From assembly GCA_018881555.1 (NCBI GenBank), contig JACAXG010000065.1:1315105-1379104 (forward strand): a stretch of DNA of 64,000 bases, given 5' to 3'. The notes under the pieces were generated by a model that was not told where the DNA came from, made no database searches, and was given only the letters and a program-made list of their open reading frames with translations. Below, one piece after another: positions 26,049-38,783 of this stretch. The position numbers and the translations under genes were made by a program. Source of the stretch: Amblyornis subalaris (Eukaryota; Chordata; Aves; Passeriformes; Ptilonorhynchidae). The number at the start of each line of letters is the position of its first letter. Positions within the stretch are counted from its first letter, which is position 1.

Positions 26049-26076
26049 CTTTTTTCTTTTTTTTTTTTTTTTTTTT
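26049..26076. repeat. poly-T tract
   Basis: A 28-base T run broken by one C. It is not followed by a recognisable SINE or retrocopy on either side. Confidence 0.9.
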
Positions 26077-26293
26077 ACAGTGCTATTTTAAATTATGTGC
26101 CACTGAGCAAGGGAGTCCAGCCAGCTACCAAGTGGCATACTGACAAGATGAGAAACAAATTCAGGAAGATATGATTCAGAGGGGCACAGGTTTGTTTTTA
26201 AAGCAATCCATTCATTTTCACCTCTGCAAAGTGAAATCCATGCATTAGTCAAAAACTCCAACGCAGGTAGTTTATACTTCTAGGGAAAAAAAA

Positions 26294-26698
26294 TCACACT
26301 GACTGTATTTCTTCCTTTTTTNCCTCTGTTGAGCTGCTGGTTTTCCATGCATCACCCATGTTAATTATTAGGTAGACAGAAGAGCCGTTCAACCAGTTCA
26401 CTTCCCCTATTCTTGAACAGATTGTTTGAGACATAATATGAATACTAATTAACGATAAAATATCTGTCAGTGTTTTGAAATACGGACCAAGATGGCACTT
26501 TCTTAAAGTATCCTGGACAGTTCTGATACAATTAGCCCCACTGGTCATAAGCAAGGTCATAAAAAAATCTCTGAAGGATTTGAGCAAAATTGGCACCACT
26601 TTTGGCTCAGATTCAGCAGGAATTTTGCAGGGTTCTTTAAAAATCATTTGAAAAAATCCCTCTGTTCCTAACATACTTGTTTGCATCTTAAGATGCAA
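26294..26698 (-). other. unexplained 134-codon open frame (minus strand)
   Basis: It contains EGFFQMIFKEPCKIPAESEP, then KVVPILLKSFRDFFMTLLMT and SGANCIRTVQDTLRK. This is longer than most chance ORFs at this GC content. There is no recognisable domain, no clear splice sites and one N. It could be a worn transposable-element ORF or chance; about one such ORF is expected per window this size. Confidence 0.15.
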
Positions 26699-27261
26699 TT
26701 AATAGAAAAACAGTGTTCCCAACAAGCCACCATGTTATGGAAGGGTGGATGCAAGGGGGAAAGAGGGGAAAAGGTTAAAAAAATGACCAGAGATTTGCAG
26801 CAACTGTATTTCAGGGGGACATAATTTAGGATAAGGGAAGGAGGAGGGGTGTCTTTCTTCTCTTTCCCAGTGACTCAGTCATGAAAAGCAAGCATAAATA
26901 ATCAGCAAGGACAAAGCAGCAAACCAGTACAAACACTGTTTTAGCAGATTTCAAGCCGTTGTCTCTGGAATGTTTGAAGCATTATGCAGAAAATTGTTAG
27001 CAGAGTAAAAAGCATTTAAAACAGGGAAGTCATACTATCTTGTTCACAGTACTGAAATCTTACAAGAGGAGCTGTCACAATGTATGGTGTCAGTCCTCGT
27101 GTTGTGAAAGTGTTCTGCAAAACCCTGCTAGAACCTTGCAACAGTTTATCTTTCTGGAGCATTTACGAGGATAACAGAAGATCTTTCAGGGGTATAGATC
27201 CACAATTTATCAAGCCTAGAGGACTTGCATTTCCAGGAAACTCAGTATAGAAACAAAACTA

Positions 27262-27302
27262 CAATATAAAGGATCTATATTGATCATTAAAGGATCTATA
27301 TT
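27262..27302 (+). repeat. two-copy 21 bp tandem repeat
   Basis: TAAAGGATCTATATT occurs at 27267-27281 and again at 27288-27302, with a 21 bp period. It is a small local duplication. Confidence 0.85.
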
Positions 27303-27797
27303 TATACAGTGGATGTCTCCCTGGTAATTTAATTTTCACTGCAGACCATACACATATTTCCAGTGCTAAAATTTCAATAAAGACTTGATGAACCACAGAA
27401 AACCCCCAAAACTCGAACTTCATACTGCTGACTTGCTCACTTGTACGAATTTATTTCCAATACAGTTTCACAGCAGTAAGCAGGTTATGAAGNGGGCCTC
27501 GTGATTCCACATTTCTTCCCTTTTTATTTTCATTTGTAACACTGGAAGTTAAATGAAAGGTGAGTCCTTATAAGTTAACAAAATAGTTTTGCAGCTGTTT
27601 TGCTCAGTCAACACAACCATAAATTATCAGGGAGTTCAGTGGACAATCAGAACCTCAGAGGATGCAAACCATGCTCTCACAGATAGAAAGCTAATAGATT
27701 ATTTGAGAATTACTACTTTTCACAGTGTAGCTGTCTTGCGGGGGTAAGTATAATACAGACCTAGGTCACAGCTAATACAAATGGATGTATTATAGCC

Positions 27798-27819
27798 TTT
27801 TTTTTTTTTTTTTTTTTTT
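27798..27819. repeat. poly-T tract
   Basis: About 22 uninterrupted Ts. No adjacent retrocopy was recognised. Confidence 0.9.
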
Positions 27820-28389
27820 AAGCTGAGTTCACTTATTAGGAAAACAGAAGGAAAATATCTAAGGTATCACGGAAAGGAAAAGTCAGAAGAACATTTGGTG
27901 CCACTTGGAACTGTTCTATCCCATGACAAAGTTTTTAGCAGTATCCTAAATTATCAAAAGGACACAACATATCTCCCCTATATATATATATAAGTATCAG
28001 GAAAAGAAACAATGAGACTTAACTGAACATAAGGACTAATTTAAGCTGCTAATTAGGAAGGAAAAGCTGCAATTATTGTTGCCTAGAAAGAAAGAGAAGT
28101 AATAAGATACCTATAGATACACATTGAGTTGTTTCTTCTTTTAATCAAAGGCCAAGAACAACTATTGGAAGTTTATGAAACTATTTCTGCTGGTATTATT
28201 AAAACTTTATAGTGATTAAATGACAACATAAAAATTGCTGGAAACTTCCAACAGAGGGATCTCAAGCATTCACCCACAGATACTTAGGTGAATGCTAATA
28301 GTTGCACCACATGAACAAATGCATGTTTCTTGGAAGGATGGAGTCAATATGCAATCAGCCAAATCTTTGTTATGAATGCAGTTTGGTGT

Positions 28390-28640
28390 CTGAGTGACTG
28401 CTGCCCTTTAACAGGTCAGGGTGCACAAAAGGTTCAGTGACCCCCTGACCTAACAGTGACACAACCCACCATTAGGCTCAGTCAATGTAAATAAGGAGAA
28501 CTGACAACACACTAATAGGCTGCCTCTGGTCAGCCACGGGTACCTCTGACCTTAATGAAGACCTAAATCAATTAATACTCCAGGCAATAAAGACCTCTGG
28601 CTGATTAAGTTAGGTAGAAATAATCTTTTCTAACGGGATT
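28390..28640. promoter_or_regulatory. possible conserved regulatory element with a DR2 nuclear-receptor site
   Basis: TGACCCCCTGACCT at 28438-28451 is, on the minus strand, AGGTCA-GG-GGGTCA. That is a direct repeat spaced by two (DR2) with a 5' TT extension, the pattern bound by RAR/RXR or REV-ERB dimers. A third half-site (AGGTCA) is at 28413-28418. The block continues with homeodomain-like CAATTAATACTCC and GGCAATAAAGACC. Known motif preferences support potential binding; function is inference. Confidence 0.3.
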
Positions 28641-30321
28641 AAAGCTGCAAGGTGGTGAACTTTTTATTCAATATATAATAATCCTTTCTTCCTAGGGCCC
28701 TCTTACTTCAGATAATGATGGCAAAATTGCTTTTTGCAATGTGAAATCTTTTATTCAACTGCTTAGTATGAATAAAGTTTTAAAGGCATTGTTTAGACAA
28801 CAGCAATTGAGAAGTTTTGAGTTCACACTATGAACACAAATTTTATCTGACTAACACGATTCTAAGACACCCAGCCTTCAATACAATTCACATTTTTCTT
28901 GAACTGCGACAAATTTGTAGTCTAAAAATGCTAGGAATGAGTTCATAACACATAGTTGAGTTTGATAAAGGCTTTCTTCTGAGAAAAAATGTGCAGTTAT
29001 CAGTAGCTAAAAGATGAAGGATATATTCCTAAATTATTATTATTACTAATGTTATTATTACCTTTGACTAAAAAAAATTGGCATTTGCAAGACTTCACAT
29101 ATAGCTTAGCCAAATGACTGCGCATCACACTCAAAATTTCAGAACTTCCCTTTGAATGAAATAATTTTTTTCCTAGCTACGTCAAAAAAGCATAATCAAT
29201 GAATAACAATTAATCAATAGCATATTATTGCTATTTTATTGAACTAGCTGTAACATTTCCACAGTTTTCGGGGATTTATAATTCAGTTTTCAGATGCTGT
29301 GACTCCATTTTGCTAGTTCTCATTTTGGGATTGATGATTCAATATGTATTTGATCACCTAAGCTACAAGACTACAAAATAGTCATCTTTTTGTATTGCTC
29401 TTCACTATTAAAGTTTATTTTATCAATGTGTGTTTTAAATTTTTCTCTTTGAACTTATATATTTGTGGGTTAAATATTCACAGAACTTTTTTTTTTTTAA
29501 CAAGAGCTGAAATAGTACTACAATTTCATGGATGGTAACCTAGGTTGTATGTTTTTTTTTATCTGCGGTTTAGGAAAATTAAGATACATCATCCCACAAA
29601 ATCATATTTGACATTGAACACAGTGTCATAACGCTATCAACATACCTAAAACTTTTAGGCATTTCCTAATTTAAATTATAGCAAAGAGAAATATCATGTC
29701 ACAAAGTATACAAACACTGAGTAGTACAAAACCTGGCAGTTCATTAAAATCAACAGTGCATCTGAAGAAGCCANAATATTGTTATAAATACTAAACCAAC
29801 ATAATGAATATCTCCTAATCATACTCTACACTGCCCAACTGTAAACATCTCTGCAATCCTCTAAAAATCAAATAATTCAAACTGAGTGTTTTGACAGTGC
29901 TGGATTTACAGCAGGCAATCTCATCTAATACATTCCTGAAAGTCTGTAGTACCTTGAAGTTTAACAGAATTCACGGACTTGAGAGGAATGATCAGGTCAA
30001 AAACTTCAGAGAAGGTAAGATCAAAGTTTTCGCTTGAAAATAATTTTTAAAAACTGTTCTAACCTATCATAGAAAATTGTAATATTCGTGTACATATTTT
30101 TGGCAATGTGTTGGTTATTTGCAAATCTTGATCAATGTCAAATCAATTTTATTCTGCTCTACAACTGACAGAAATTAAACCCACAGACTTCTGATTTACA
30201 GAAGACAAACATTCAGAAACTGAAATTTTCACAAAGAAAACCCACCTCAAAAATTGTCATTCATATTGCAAGGGAGTATGAGACATAAAACAAAAATAAA
30301 TGCAGCTTTTAAAGTCATAAC

Positions 30322-30448
30322 CTGTAGTCATGAACATCTAGGAAAGATTCTAACAAAGGGGGTGAAAAAGGCTTGCCATCGAATACATCCATGTGGGCAT
30401 GACAGACAGCTAGTCTGAAATCTTCTCCACAACTCTTGTTTTGGTCAA
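30322..30448 (-). other. candidate unassigned exon A (minus strand)
   Basis: This is an open segment of 127 bp between a pyrimidine-rich acceptor (TTTCCTCTCTCTCTATTGG, then AGATTTCAAG) and a donor ACAG|GTTATG. It reads VDQNKSCGEDFRLAVCHAHM, then DVFDGKPFSPPLLESFLDVH and DYR. It enters in phase 1 and leaves in phase 2. No family recognised. It cannot join directly to the 24662 RidA exon (phase mismatch). See the finding on the phase-compatible series. Confidence 0.25.
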
Positions 30449-31399
30449 CTTGAAATCTCCAATAGAGAGAGAGGAAATGAACGAAAGTGAGGTAAAAATA
30501 TTCTTTACTTAATACGCATATTTTGGCCAATGTCCTGTACTAATACATTGGGTATATATTATTCCTTCATGGAAAATTACAGTAGTAGACAGCTCTAAGA
30601 TTTAATTGTTATAGAGGATAAACTGTTCTCCACACTCTGAAGGGTGCTTTTTCCTAAATATAAAAAGAGCAGTCTCCCTACTCGAAAATGAGCAAACTAG
30701 CAAGAGTATTAATCTTTGATGCATTTCTTCCTTGGGACAGTGGAATTTTAGTCTTCATGACTATTAATCAGCCACCTTTTACAAAGCCTACCATTCCTCT
30801 CAAGCTTTTGAAAAAAATCACAAGTTCTCACACAACCACATTAGCAAATCTGCCAACTGTGAAAAATTGCAGAACACTCAGCTTTATGAACATACCTTAT
30901 CTAAAAGATGGAGTAAAAACTCCAAACTGATTAACACTTCCTCAATTATTATTCATATCACTTCAAATAAAGATGCCAAACAAAACAAATTTTAAAAAAA
31001 TGTACTGTGTCTATTCCTAACAATTGGGTTTGGGATGGAGAATGATACTTAAATCGATAGTTACTAAGCAAACTAAAGGCCTTTTCAGGGTCCAGACAAA
31101 CAAGGTAGAAATGACTAGTATCCAACAGTGTAAAGTGATGGAAATGACTCAACTTGGACATGAACTATTGTGCAATGGATACCACATTTTTAGAAAACGC
31201 ATATTATGTCCACTGCAGGTTATTGTGTATTTTTGTGAATTATATATGCATAGGTAATCGAGGATAATGGTTATAGTTCATATGGATTCTTAAAACATCT
31301 GATAAGGCATATCTGGAAATTATTTTTTAACTCTCCTATTTATAAATGCTGTTAACTAGCTGATAGTCTGTAAGGAGAGAGTAATGAAACTGCCAATGT

Positions 31400-31690
31400 A
31401 CTGAAGTGGGGTGCCGTAGGGATTGGTATTAGGCTTGATTTTGTTTAACATCTTCATTAAGTCAATGGAAGAAGGGATTAACAGCATGATAATGAAACCC
31501 ACAGAGGATACTAAATTGGAATATGTACCAGTAGAAATAATAAAAATGGACACAGATAGGTTTGAAATAAAGGCAGGAAATAAGAAAAGAAGACTTAGCT
31601 TAGGAAAAATCAAAACTCATGACAGAACATACGGCAAAAATATTTTGAAATACAGATATTCAGAACAAGGGAGAAAACTTGACTGAAGAA
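31400..31690 (+). mobile_element. CR1-like LINE reverse-transcriptase relic
   Basis: The plus strand reads GTGCCGTAGGGATTGGTATT, then AGGCTTGATTTTGTTTAACATCTTC. It translates to VP-GLVLGLILFNIFIKSMEE followed by a worn (F-A-D)DTKL block (TEDTKLE). This matches the palm-domain segment of CR1 reverse transcriptase, where the catalytic Asp-Asp pair sits; here it reads EDTKL, so the catalytic motif is damaged. The downstream part is too diverged to align by eye. Dead fragment. Confidence 0.7.
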
Positions 31691-33606
31691 CTGCTGAACA
31701 GTTTCTATTAAACTGTAACTGGTCTTTACTGGAAGCACATTCAGTATAGGACAAAAGAAGATGAAGTCTCTGTTCTCATGACACTGGTCTAATCAAAGAG
31801 TAAAGTTTTTTAAAATTCCACAAACTGGTACCATAACCTTTACAAAAAGTATGATATGATTTCTATATTTTAAAACGAAGGCTGTAGAATATCAGGTGAT
31901 ATCAAAGCTTCAGATGATTCTTCACAGCCAATGAAGTACTTTTTTCCAGAAGTTTTTGCATTTCATCATTAACACTGTTTTTCAGTTTACAGCTTAGTAC
32001 AGCAGCATTCAAATTATAATAAGCATTTTAATCTGCCAGGGTAAAGATGTCAAAATTCAAAAAATCTGGTTTTACCCCCCTCTGTTAAGTGGAAAATGTC
32101 TACAACTTATATGAGGTTACCTAAGCATTCGAGTTTACCACACAGTTCATTTGTGGTTTTACTATTTATGATGATTATCCTAAATTTATTTTCATAACAA
32201 TAGCTTTATAAAATATCAGCAGAGAAAGATATAGCTAGTGTGTTCACATGACAATCCTCCCTCCTTGATTTCTACATTTTTCTCTATCTACGCTTAACAG
32301 TTCTAGGGAGCTGGATAGCACATTAGGGAGAGAGGCTATAAGGTAACTCTATCCATACACACAATATCTAAAGGAAGATAAAAAAGAGAAAGTGATGTGA
32401 TATCCTTAGATACCTATATGTGTTTATATTACAGACTTTGTCTCTTCTACTTTTATCCTTAAACATATGATCTACTTGGAAAGGGATCTCAAAATATCCT
32501 TCCCACATTAACTGAAGTTTCTACTGACAATGTCCACTTATAGTAAACTAAACCACCAGTTAAACTATCACTGCAGTGATAAAGCAGTCCAAGAAGGCAC
32601 AGTAGAATCTTCTAGATTTAAACCTGTATTAACAATAAGGGTGCTACTGCTTAAGGCTGCACCACTCTTGTGGAATTCAGCACCCAAGGAGAATCAAGAC
32701 TGCAGTCATAAAATCCTATAGGGAGCGAGTTGTTTTCTTCCCTTTCCTACCTGTCTTTACAATCCTTATTCATGCCAACTGTCAAATAGTTTAATGTGAT
32801 TATAAACAGAAAAGGGACAGCTAGGCAGAGAAAATACTCTGTACTGAAAAGTGAAAGCTGTTCATCACACCACAGTAATTCACAGTGTATGAAACACATT
32901 AACACCGTGACATTCTATTCTTACAGAAAAGACTTTGTTCCTAGCCTTCGCTTGGCTTAATATTCTTACTCGAAATTTGCTTTTCATGATTGTCACTGGC
33001 TACTTTAAGACGGTTTGTGATAACTGGGAGATGGAAAAGAAGCAGTTGCATAAAACCAAGAACCAGGTAACTGAAAACAAGTTAACTGTAACTACAGTGA
33101 GCTAAAAGTGGCAGTTCTCATTCTAGCCATAGAGTGTGGTTTAGAGGTTTTTTTGTTTGTTTTTTACCCATCCTCTATGTATACCTAGTCTCACATGGAT
33201 TTTACTTACATCTGTGACTACCTAAACAATAATCAACATTAAAACAGGTTAGTGTATGACAAAGACTATTTAGTGCAGAAGTCCAATTTATAATAGGTAT
33301 ATCCACAATTTCCCAGTGGAAATGAGGCTTGTTCATGCAGCTAGATGTACCTGTACAATATACATAATAGTAATGCATATAAAATGTAACCTACATGATA
33401 TACAGTATTTATCACAATCCTCTGTTTATTTATTCATATTTCAGTGATACTACTTCCTTAAATAGCAGAATATCTTTCTCTAGGGATACATCTTCCAATG
33501 CAAATTTTCAAGTCAAATTCTGACTGTCAAGTTTACAAAAACTGAAACTTTTAATAAAGATCTACATATGTACTTAATATTCTTGGCCAAACTAATGTCA
33601 TATTAC

Positions 33607-33669
33607 CTTTTTCTGCATCATCAATTAAACCAAACTTGACAAAGAAATTAGTTAGAGTGCTACCAGGGA
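33607..33669 (-). other. candidate unassigned exon B (minus strand)
   Basis: An open stretch of 63 bp ends at a good donor (AAAAAG|GTAATA). It reads PGSTLTNFFVKFGLIDDAEK, phase 1 to phase 1. The acceptor used (CCATGGAG|TCCC) is poor. The stronger acceptor 30 bp upstream (TTTAGCAG) would bring a stop into this frame, which is a real weakness. The FGLIDDAEK run vaguely resembles a pentatricopeptide-type helix, but that is too short to call. Confidence 0.18.
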
Positions 33670-34739
33670 CTCCATGGTATCAGTTGCAAAATCCTGCTAA
33701 ATCCAGCAGTAGAGCAAGAAACCATTGTTAAAATTCTGTGTTCTGAGTAGTAAGATATGACCCCATCTATAAATTTAAAGAATTTGTAATTTGACAGTGA
33801 TGATGCACTATACATTCTCATGTAATCTGAATTACAATGTTTATGAAGTGCAATCCAAGAAACAAAATGCATGAGGAAAGTAACACTTTTGTTACGTGCA
33901 CGCTTTTACCTATCCTAAAATCTAAAGATTCCTAACAGAACAAAATGAAATTAATGGAAATTAGTGAAACACAAGAACAATCTCAGAAATACACTAAATC
34001 CACAAATCCACACACATTTTCACAACTTTTTATTTGTTGTATGTTTAAATACTGACCTTTTATCAGAATTTCAGTGTGGATAACATCTTTATATAAAACA
34101 TCTTTAAATTCCTAAACATGCAATGAGGCAGAGTTTACTAGGTAGCTTTGAGTGGGCAGATACTGATTTAGATTGGCAGCACTTCAAGTCAAGAACTTAC
34201 CTATTGACTAAGTAGTAACTTGCATTTAAAAATTAAATTTCTGTAACTAATTTTATTTCAATTCTGTGTTATAATTAGACTATAACTGTATTATAATTAT
34301 ATTCTGTACAGTAATACATATTCATCGGGGTATGGAGTTACAATCTTGCATTATACATTTTCTAATTTTTTTTGGGTGTGGTTTTTGGTTCTGTGTAAGT
34401 TCAACTTGTTCTCTTTTGGTACTCATTTTCATGGAATTTTCTAGGTCGTTTAAAAGGATGAAAGTTGAGAACTGGAAATTGCGCTATATTGACAGTATAT
34501 TAGTAAATAATAAATTACTAATGAAATACGTATCTCATGTTGTGCCATTCAAGCTGCAATCATGTTTCTATCCATCTTATATCACCCCAAGAGAGGTCAA
34601 GAACCAGTGCATGCAAAGTTACTATGTGCTTAGCCCTTTTGTTTGCCTTATTATTAAAAGTAGTTATTTTGGTTAGCAAAAACTAATTGCAGAGTCAAGT
34701 CTTCTGATATAAAAATGGGTAGAAATTTAAGTGTTAAAA

Positions 34740-34845
34740 CTAAAAGGGGCTAAATAAGGAGAGGCGGAATGCAGCAAAGAATAATCCAGCAATTAGGTTA
34801 ATGAGCTGCAATATTGCTGAGACCCAGGTTCAAATCCCTTCTTTA
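34740..34845 (+). repeat. possible tRNA-derived SINE relic (B box only)
   Basis: GGTTCAAATCC at 34827-34837 is a perfect pol III B-box-type sequence. TAGGTTAATGAG at 34794 resembles an A box, but the spacing of 33 bases is about 10 short of a tRNA, and no cloverleaf folds by inspection. It could be an old tRNA-derived SINE or chance. Confidence 0.2.
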
Positions 34846-37329
34846 GTATTTTCCTTTTGCCTGATAATGACAGTGCTGTTGTGACAATGGGCACTCCAGG
34901 AAGCACATCTCTTAATATCTTCTACTGGAACTGTTTTAATTTGTTTGAATAAATTCATGGTCTTGGATAATCTAGGATGGCAAGATCCTGCTCTAAGATG
35001 AAAAGTATTAGTTATGATGTGCAAAAGCTTTACAATGAACATTACATCAAAATTGATACANATGTGATTAGGATTTTTATCTTGATAGTCTAACATTATC
35101 CAAAAACAAAATTACGAGCATTCCAAACTGCCATAAGATGGTCATTGTTACCTTCTAGTTTTTCAAATAATAAACATTTAACACTATGAAAGATACTTAA
35201 GATAAGCCTTACACTACACAACATTTAGACAGATGAACAGAGTTTTTGTGAAATATTTAGGCTACTTCAAAAGAAGCAAGATGACAAAATAAAAAGCATG
35301 TGGGGGAGGGAGTTTTTACCACATTTTTGAAAATAAAATAAAGTAAAAATGCTTATACAAGCCTAATGTGAACATGAGATGGGATCAAAAAATTCTCTTG
35401 GAAGTACAACAGTTAAAACTTAAGCACAGAAATGATGAATTAGAAACAATATCAATAACTTTATTATCAGAGAATCTTTCAACTTTTAATTTGAATTTCA
35501 AAAATAGCCAATATAGCATCTTTTCAAAAACAGAGGCTGTATCAAAGTCTACAAATTATGCTGAGAACAGTTTAAATATCTAATATTGCTTTTTGAGCTA
35601 AGGGAAATTATAGTTATGTTACTGAAAGCATAACATTGTATGACAATACAAATGTCTAATATTTTGCATGTTCAGCCCAACAGAGAGAGCTTCTACTTAT
35701 CAGCTAAACAGTGCACAGTATTCGAAAAGTATGCAAAAAATGCCAAAATTTTCAATGACGGAAATTGTCTCATATAAATTTTACATTCTACTTATATGAC
35801 TTAAAAGATTTAAGTCACACAACTTGACTGTTCAGCTACCAGTTTTAAGTAACGTTTTAGGGTTTTATGAAAAGACTGGATTTTATTGTTAAAAAAAGTT
35901 TGGCCTAAGTTCAACCAGCAAGACTTATTTTTTATGAAGTTCAGTGATGTATAGTGTACAGCACTTTCAGTGTGTGATTCCAGAGTTTGCGTTTGGCAAT
36001 ATAACTGTTCACAGCATTTGACTTCAAAGCTCAGAATTTCTGACATTCAGACTTGAATGAGTTAACTCATATAGCTCTCCAACAAAAAACAATTACATGT
36101 TTTCAGAGAAAAAATATCACATGCTGATAGTGAATAATTAAATGTTCAAACCAAAGAGAAATGAACTATTTCTGTAACGTATGTTTTGAACTTCTAGTAG
36201 CTAGTCTGATTCTTCAGAAAAATAGCTGTGCTAGAATCAGGAAGGGCACTAATGGAGAATGAAGAAGGGTATAAAAGAATAATGCCTTTAATATGAAGAA
36301 AGGTGGAGAAAAAGAGTTATTTCAACTGATATATTTATTTCTTGATTTTAATGCTAACTCATGGTGTCATGGATGTTTATGTAAAGGAATGTTATTCATT
36401 GTATAACCTAGCCTTGTAAGGTAATGCTTTGATTTTATGCAAACTTCAGTAAAAGCAGAAATTGCACCTTGCAGGATTAGGCTCTGTATGCAGAACAAGA
36501 TAATAGTGAAATTCAAATGAAATAAGCCCTTTAAAAAAAAATGGTCAGAGAACAATAAATCAGCTCAACATCTTCCCAACACAGGAAATTTAGAGTTAAC
36601 CAGTGTACCCAATTTTAATTTTTTTTAAAGGAGGAATAAATCTGCTATGGGGAGCTGCTTTGATAGACCTTTGAAGGTCTTCAAAACTCTCACTAATATG
36701 TTATTCTCTAAAAAATATTCCCATAATTCTGCTGTCTCCCATAATTCCTTGCCTCGAGATTCATCTGTCAACTTTGATGCATCTTTTAAAGTACCCCTCC
36801 AAGCCTAAAAACCATGACTACAGACCACAGAAGAGAACTCTTTGCTTTGAAACTATCTGATCAATCAGAAGATCATTTACCTGCAAGCATTATTTGGTGA
36901 AGCTAAAGCGGCACATCAACCAGCAGCATCTGAAGGCTGAGGCAGCAAAACGTCAACAACAAATTGTCATTGGCATTCCATTTATGAACCTTCAAACAGC
37001 ATCAGATCTTTTCCATGGGAAACCAGATCAGGTCAGACTGGAGCTGAATATTTCTTAACAAGCTAACCATCAAAAGAACTTACGTTTTGAATAAAAAGGC
37101 TATCATTTGTTGATTTGAATATCAAAGGGATCCACTGCAAACTCCCAGTCTAGAAAAACCTCCCTAAGCTACACCAGACAGGTGTTTAATAATCTATTAT
37201 TAAGGCACTATTTTAGGTTACTCAGAATCATAAAAAATAGCTGTAACTGTGAAGCTGCAAATGGGACTGCACAAAGAAATGAATGCTATTAACATACTAT
37301 TAACAATTCAAAAGAATGAGTTGACATAC

Positions 37330-37443
37330 CAATCAAACTTGTTAATTGACTGTCAATGGCCTGTCCCTGAATATACAACATGACTGCATTATATATTTCA
37401 AATGCTGACAGGAAGACAGTTTCATTTGCATTAACTTCATAAA
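37330..37443 (-). other. candidate unassigned exon C (minus strand)
   Basis: A 114 bp open segment lies between a GATCAG acceptor and the donor ATTG|GTATGT, phase 1 to phase 1. It reads YEVNANETVFLSAFEIYNAV, then MLYIQGQAIDSQLTSLI. No family recognised. The polypyrimidine tract upstream of the acceptor is weak. Confidence 0.2.
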
Positions 37444-38572
37444 CTGATCAACAACCAAACTGCCACATACATTTATAATGGGAAGCTGAATCATTTCAAT
37501 ATTCATGCAGCTCTGTAATTGTAAATTAGGTGCTGGCAAACAATACAATACTGTACGTACTCTAAAATATCCTAAATTTCTCTGACCTACTTTCTTTTTT
37601 ATTTTAAAAAAGCAGTGGAAAAAAGTTGTCTCTTACGGGGATGATTATTACTTTAATTTATGGTTCATGCCTTAGGCAAAATTTGTTTGCAACCTAGTTT
37701 GCAACCATTGTTTATAACTCTAGATGGATAACTGGTCCACAATACATGAGGCACACAAGGTGATGTAAAATTTTTCTTGCTTTAGTTCTGTGAAGTGTAA
37801 ATATCATTAAAATACAGAGTAAATCTGTAAAAAACCCAAAGTGAATGAAAATATGTACTATTTCCTTGCTATGACACAAAGCAGATGACAGCAGTGAAAC
37901 CATTGAAACTTTCTAATTAGACATTGAAACATGTAATTTGAAGTGGAAAGTACTGTTCTTGCACATCCTTCCCTATGCCCCAGAATTTATTGCCCTCAGA
38001 GGTCCTGTCTATATAAAGTATGTTTCCTAAAAATATCACATAATTACACCCATTCAGTTTCATTGGGATTGACAGTGATAGTAGCTGAAATGGCTGTGAT
38101 AGTGCTGCCATTTTAGCCAAACAGTTAGTCAGACATACTCTGAGCAAAGTCACAAATCATAGGATTTGAGAGCAGAAGTGCTTGTGGAGCTTCCATATTT
38201 CTGCACGTATTTATCCAGCAGAAATGACCAAGGGCAGATAACAGGAGGAAAATGACACAAAGAATTCCCAATAAAAGGCACAGACAAACATTCTTCACTT
38301 TTTCTGTTTAGTATCTGATCCTGCAACACTTAATATCTTGCACTTCGGCTTGCAGAAAAATACAGTTCTATCTAAGGTAACAGAGAAACCTTCAAATATT
38401 GTCATGAATGACTGCATGCATGAGAATCAATTTGTATGCCTTAACCATATATGGAAGATATGAAAGGGAAATTTGTTTTTATTTGTTCTTGAAGTAGTAT
38501 TGGCATATTTATCACTGTTTATATAGAAATAGTAAAACCTCAGTCGCTTTGAGAATCGGAGAAACTAAGCTA

Positions 38573-38783
38573 AACAGAAATGTCACAAATGAGGATTAAC
38601 TCATGAGGGTCTGAAAGTGTTCCACTGAAGGCTAAGTAGTAAGTGATTAAAAATTCTGGAGGTGTCAGGTCAGTCACATTCCCTCTATATCTGTATGACC
38701 TGGAAGTAGTATAAGCTTTAAACATCTCAACTGTAAATGCACGTTGTCTTCCTTTTCCCTCTTTTATTATTACTACTTTCACC
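38573..38783 (-). other. open segment with exon-like features (minus strand)
   Basis: Starting after an AG at 38785-38784, it reads VKVVIIKEGKGRQRAFTVEM, then FKAYTTSRSYRYRGNVTDLT and PPEFLITYYLAFSGTLSDPH, before a stop. The upstream acceptor has a poor pyrimidine tract, and no single donor is obvious. I recognise no domain. It could be a chance ORF, a decayed element or an exon. Confidence 0.18.

Larger units (their letters stand above)
24663..31395. other. presumed upstream intron, no exon of the RidA gene found
   Basis: I looked on the minus strand for the exon that must precede 24662 (ending in phase 0, expected to encode a GPYSQA-like segment) and did not find it. The region contains poly-T tracts, a tandem repeat at 27262-27302, a nuclear-receptor-like site at 28438 and two unexplained open segments (26294-26698 and 30322-30448). 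Confidence 0.45.

Noticed and set aside
26049..27819. Poly-T tracts as tails of retrocopies or SINEs
   Set aside because: No retrocopied gene or SINE body and no target-site duplications next to either tract.
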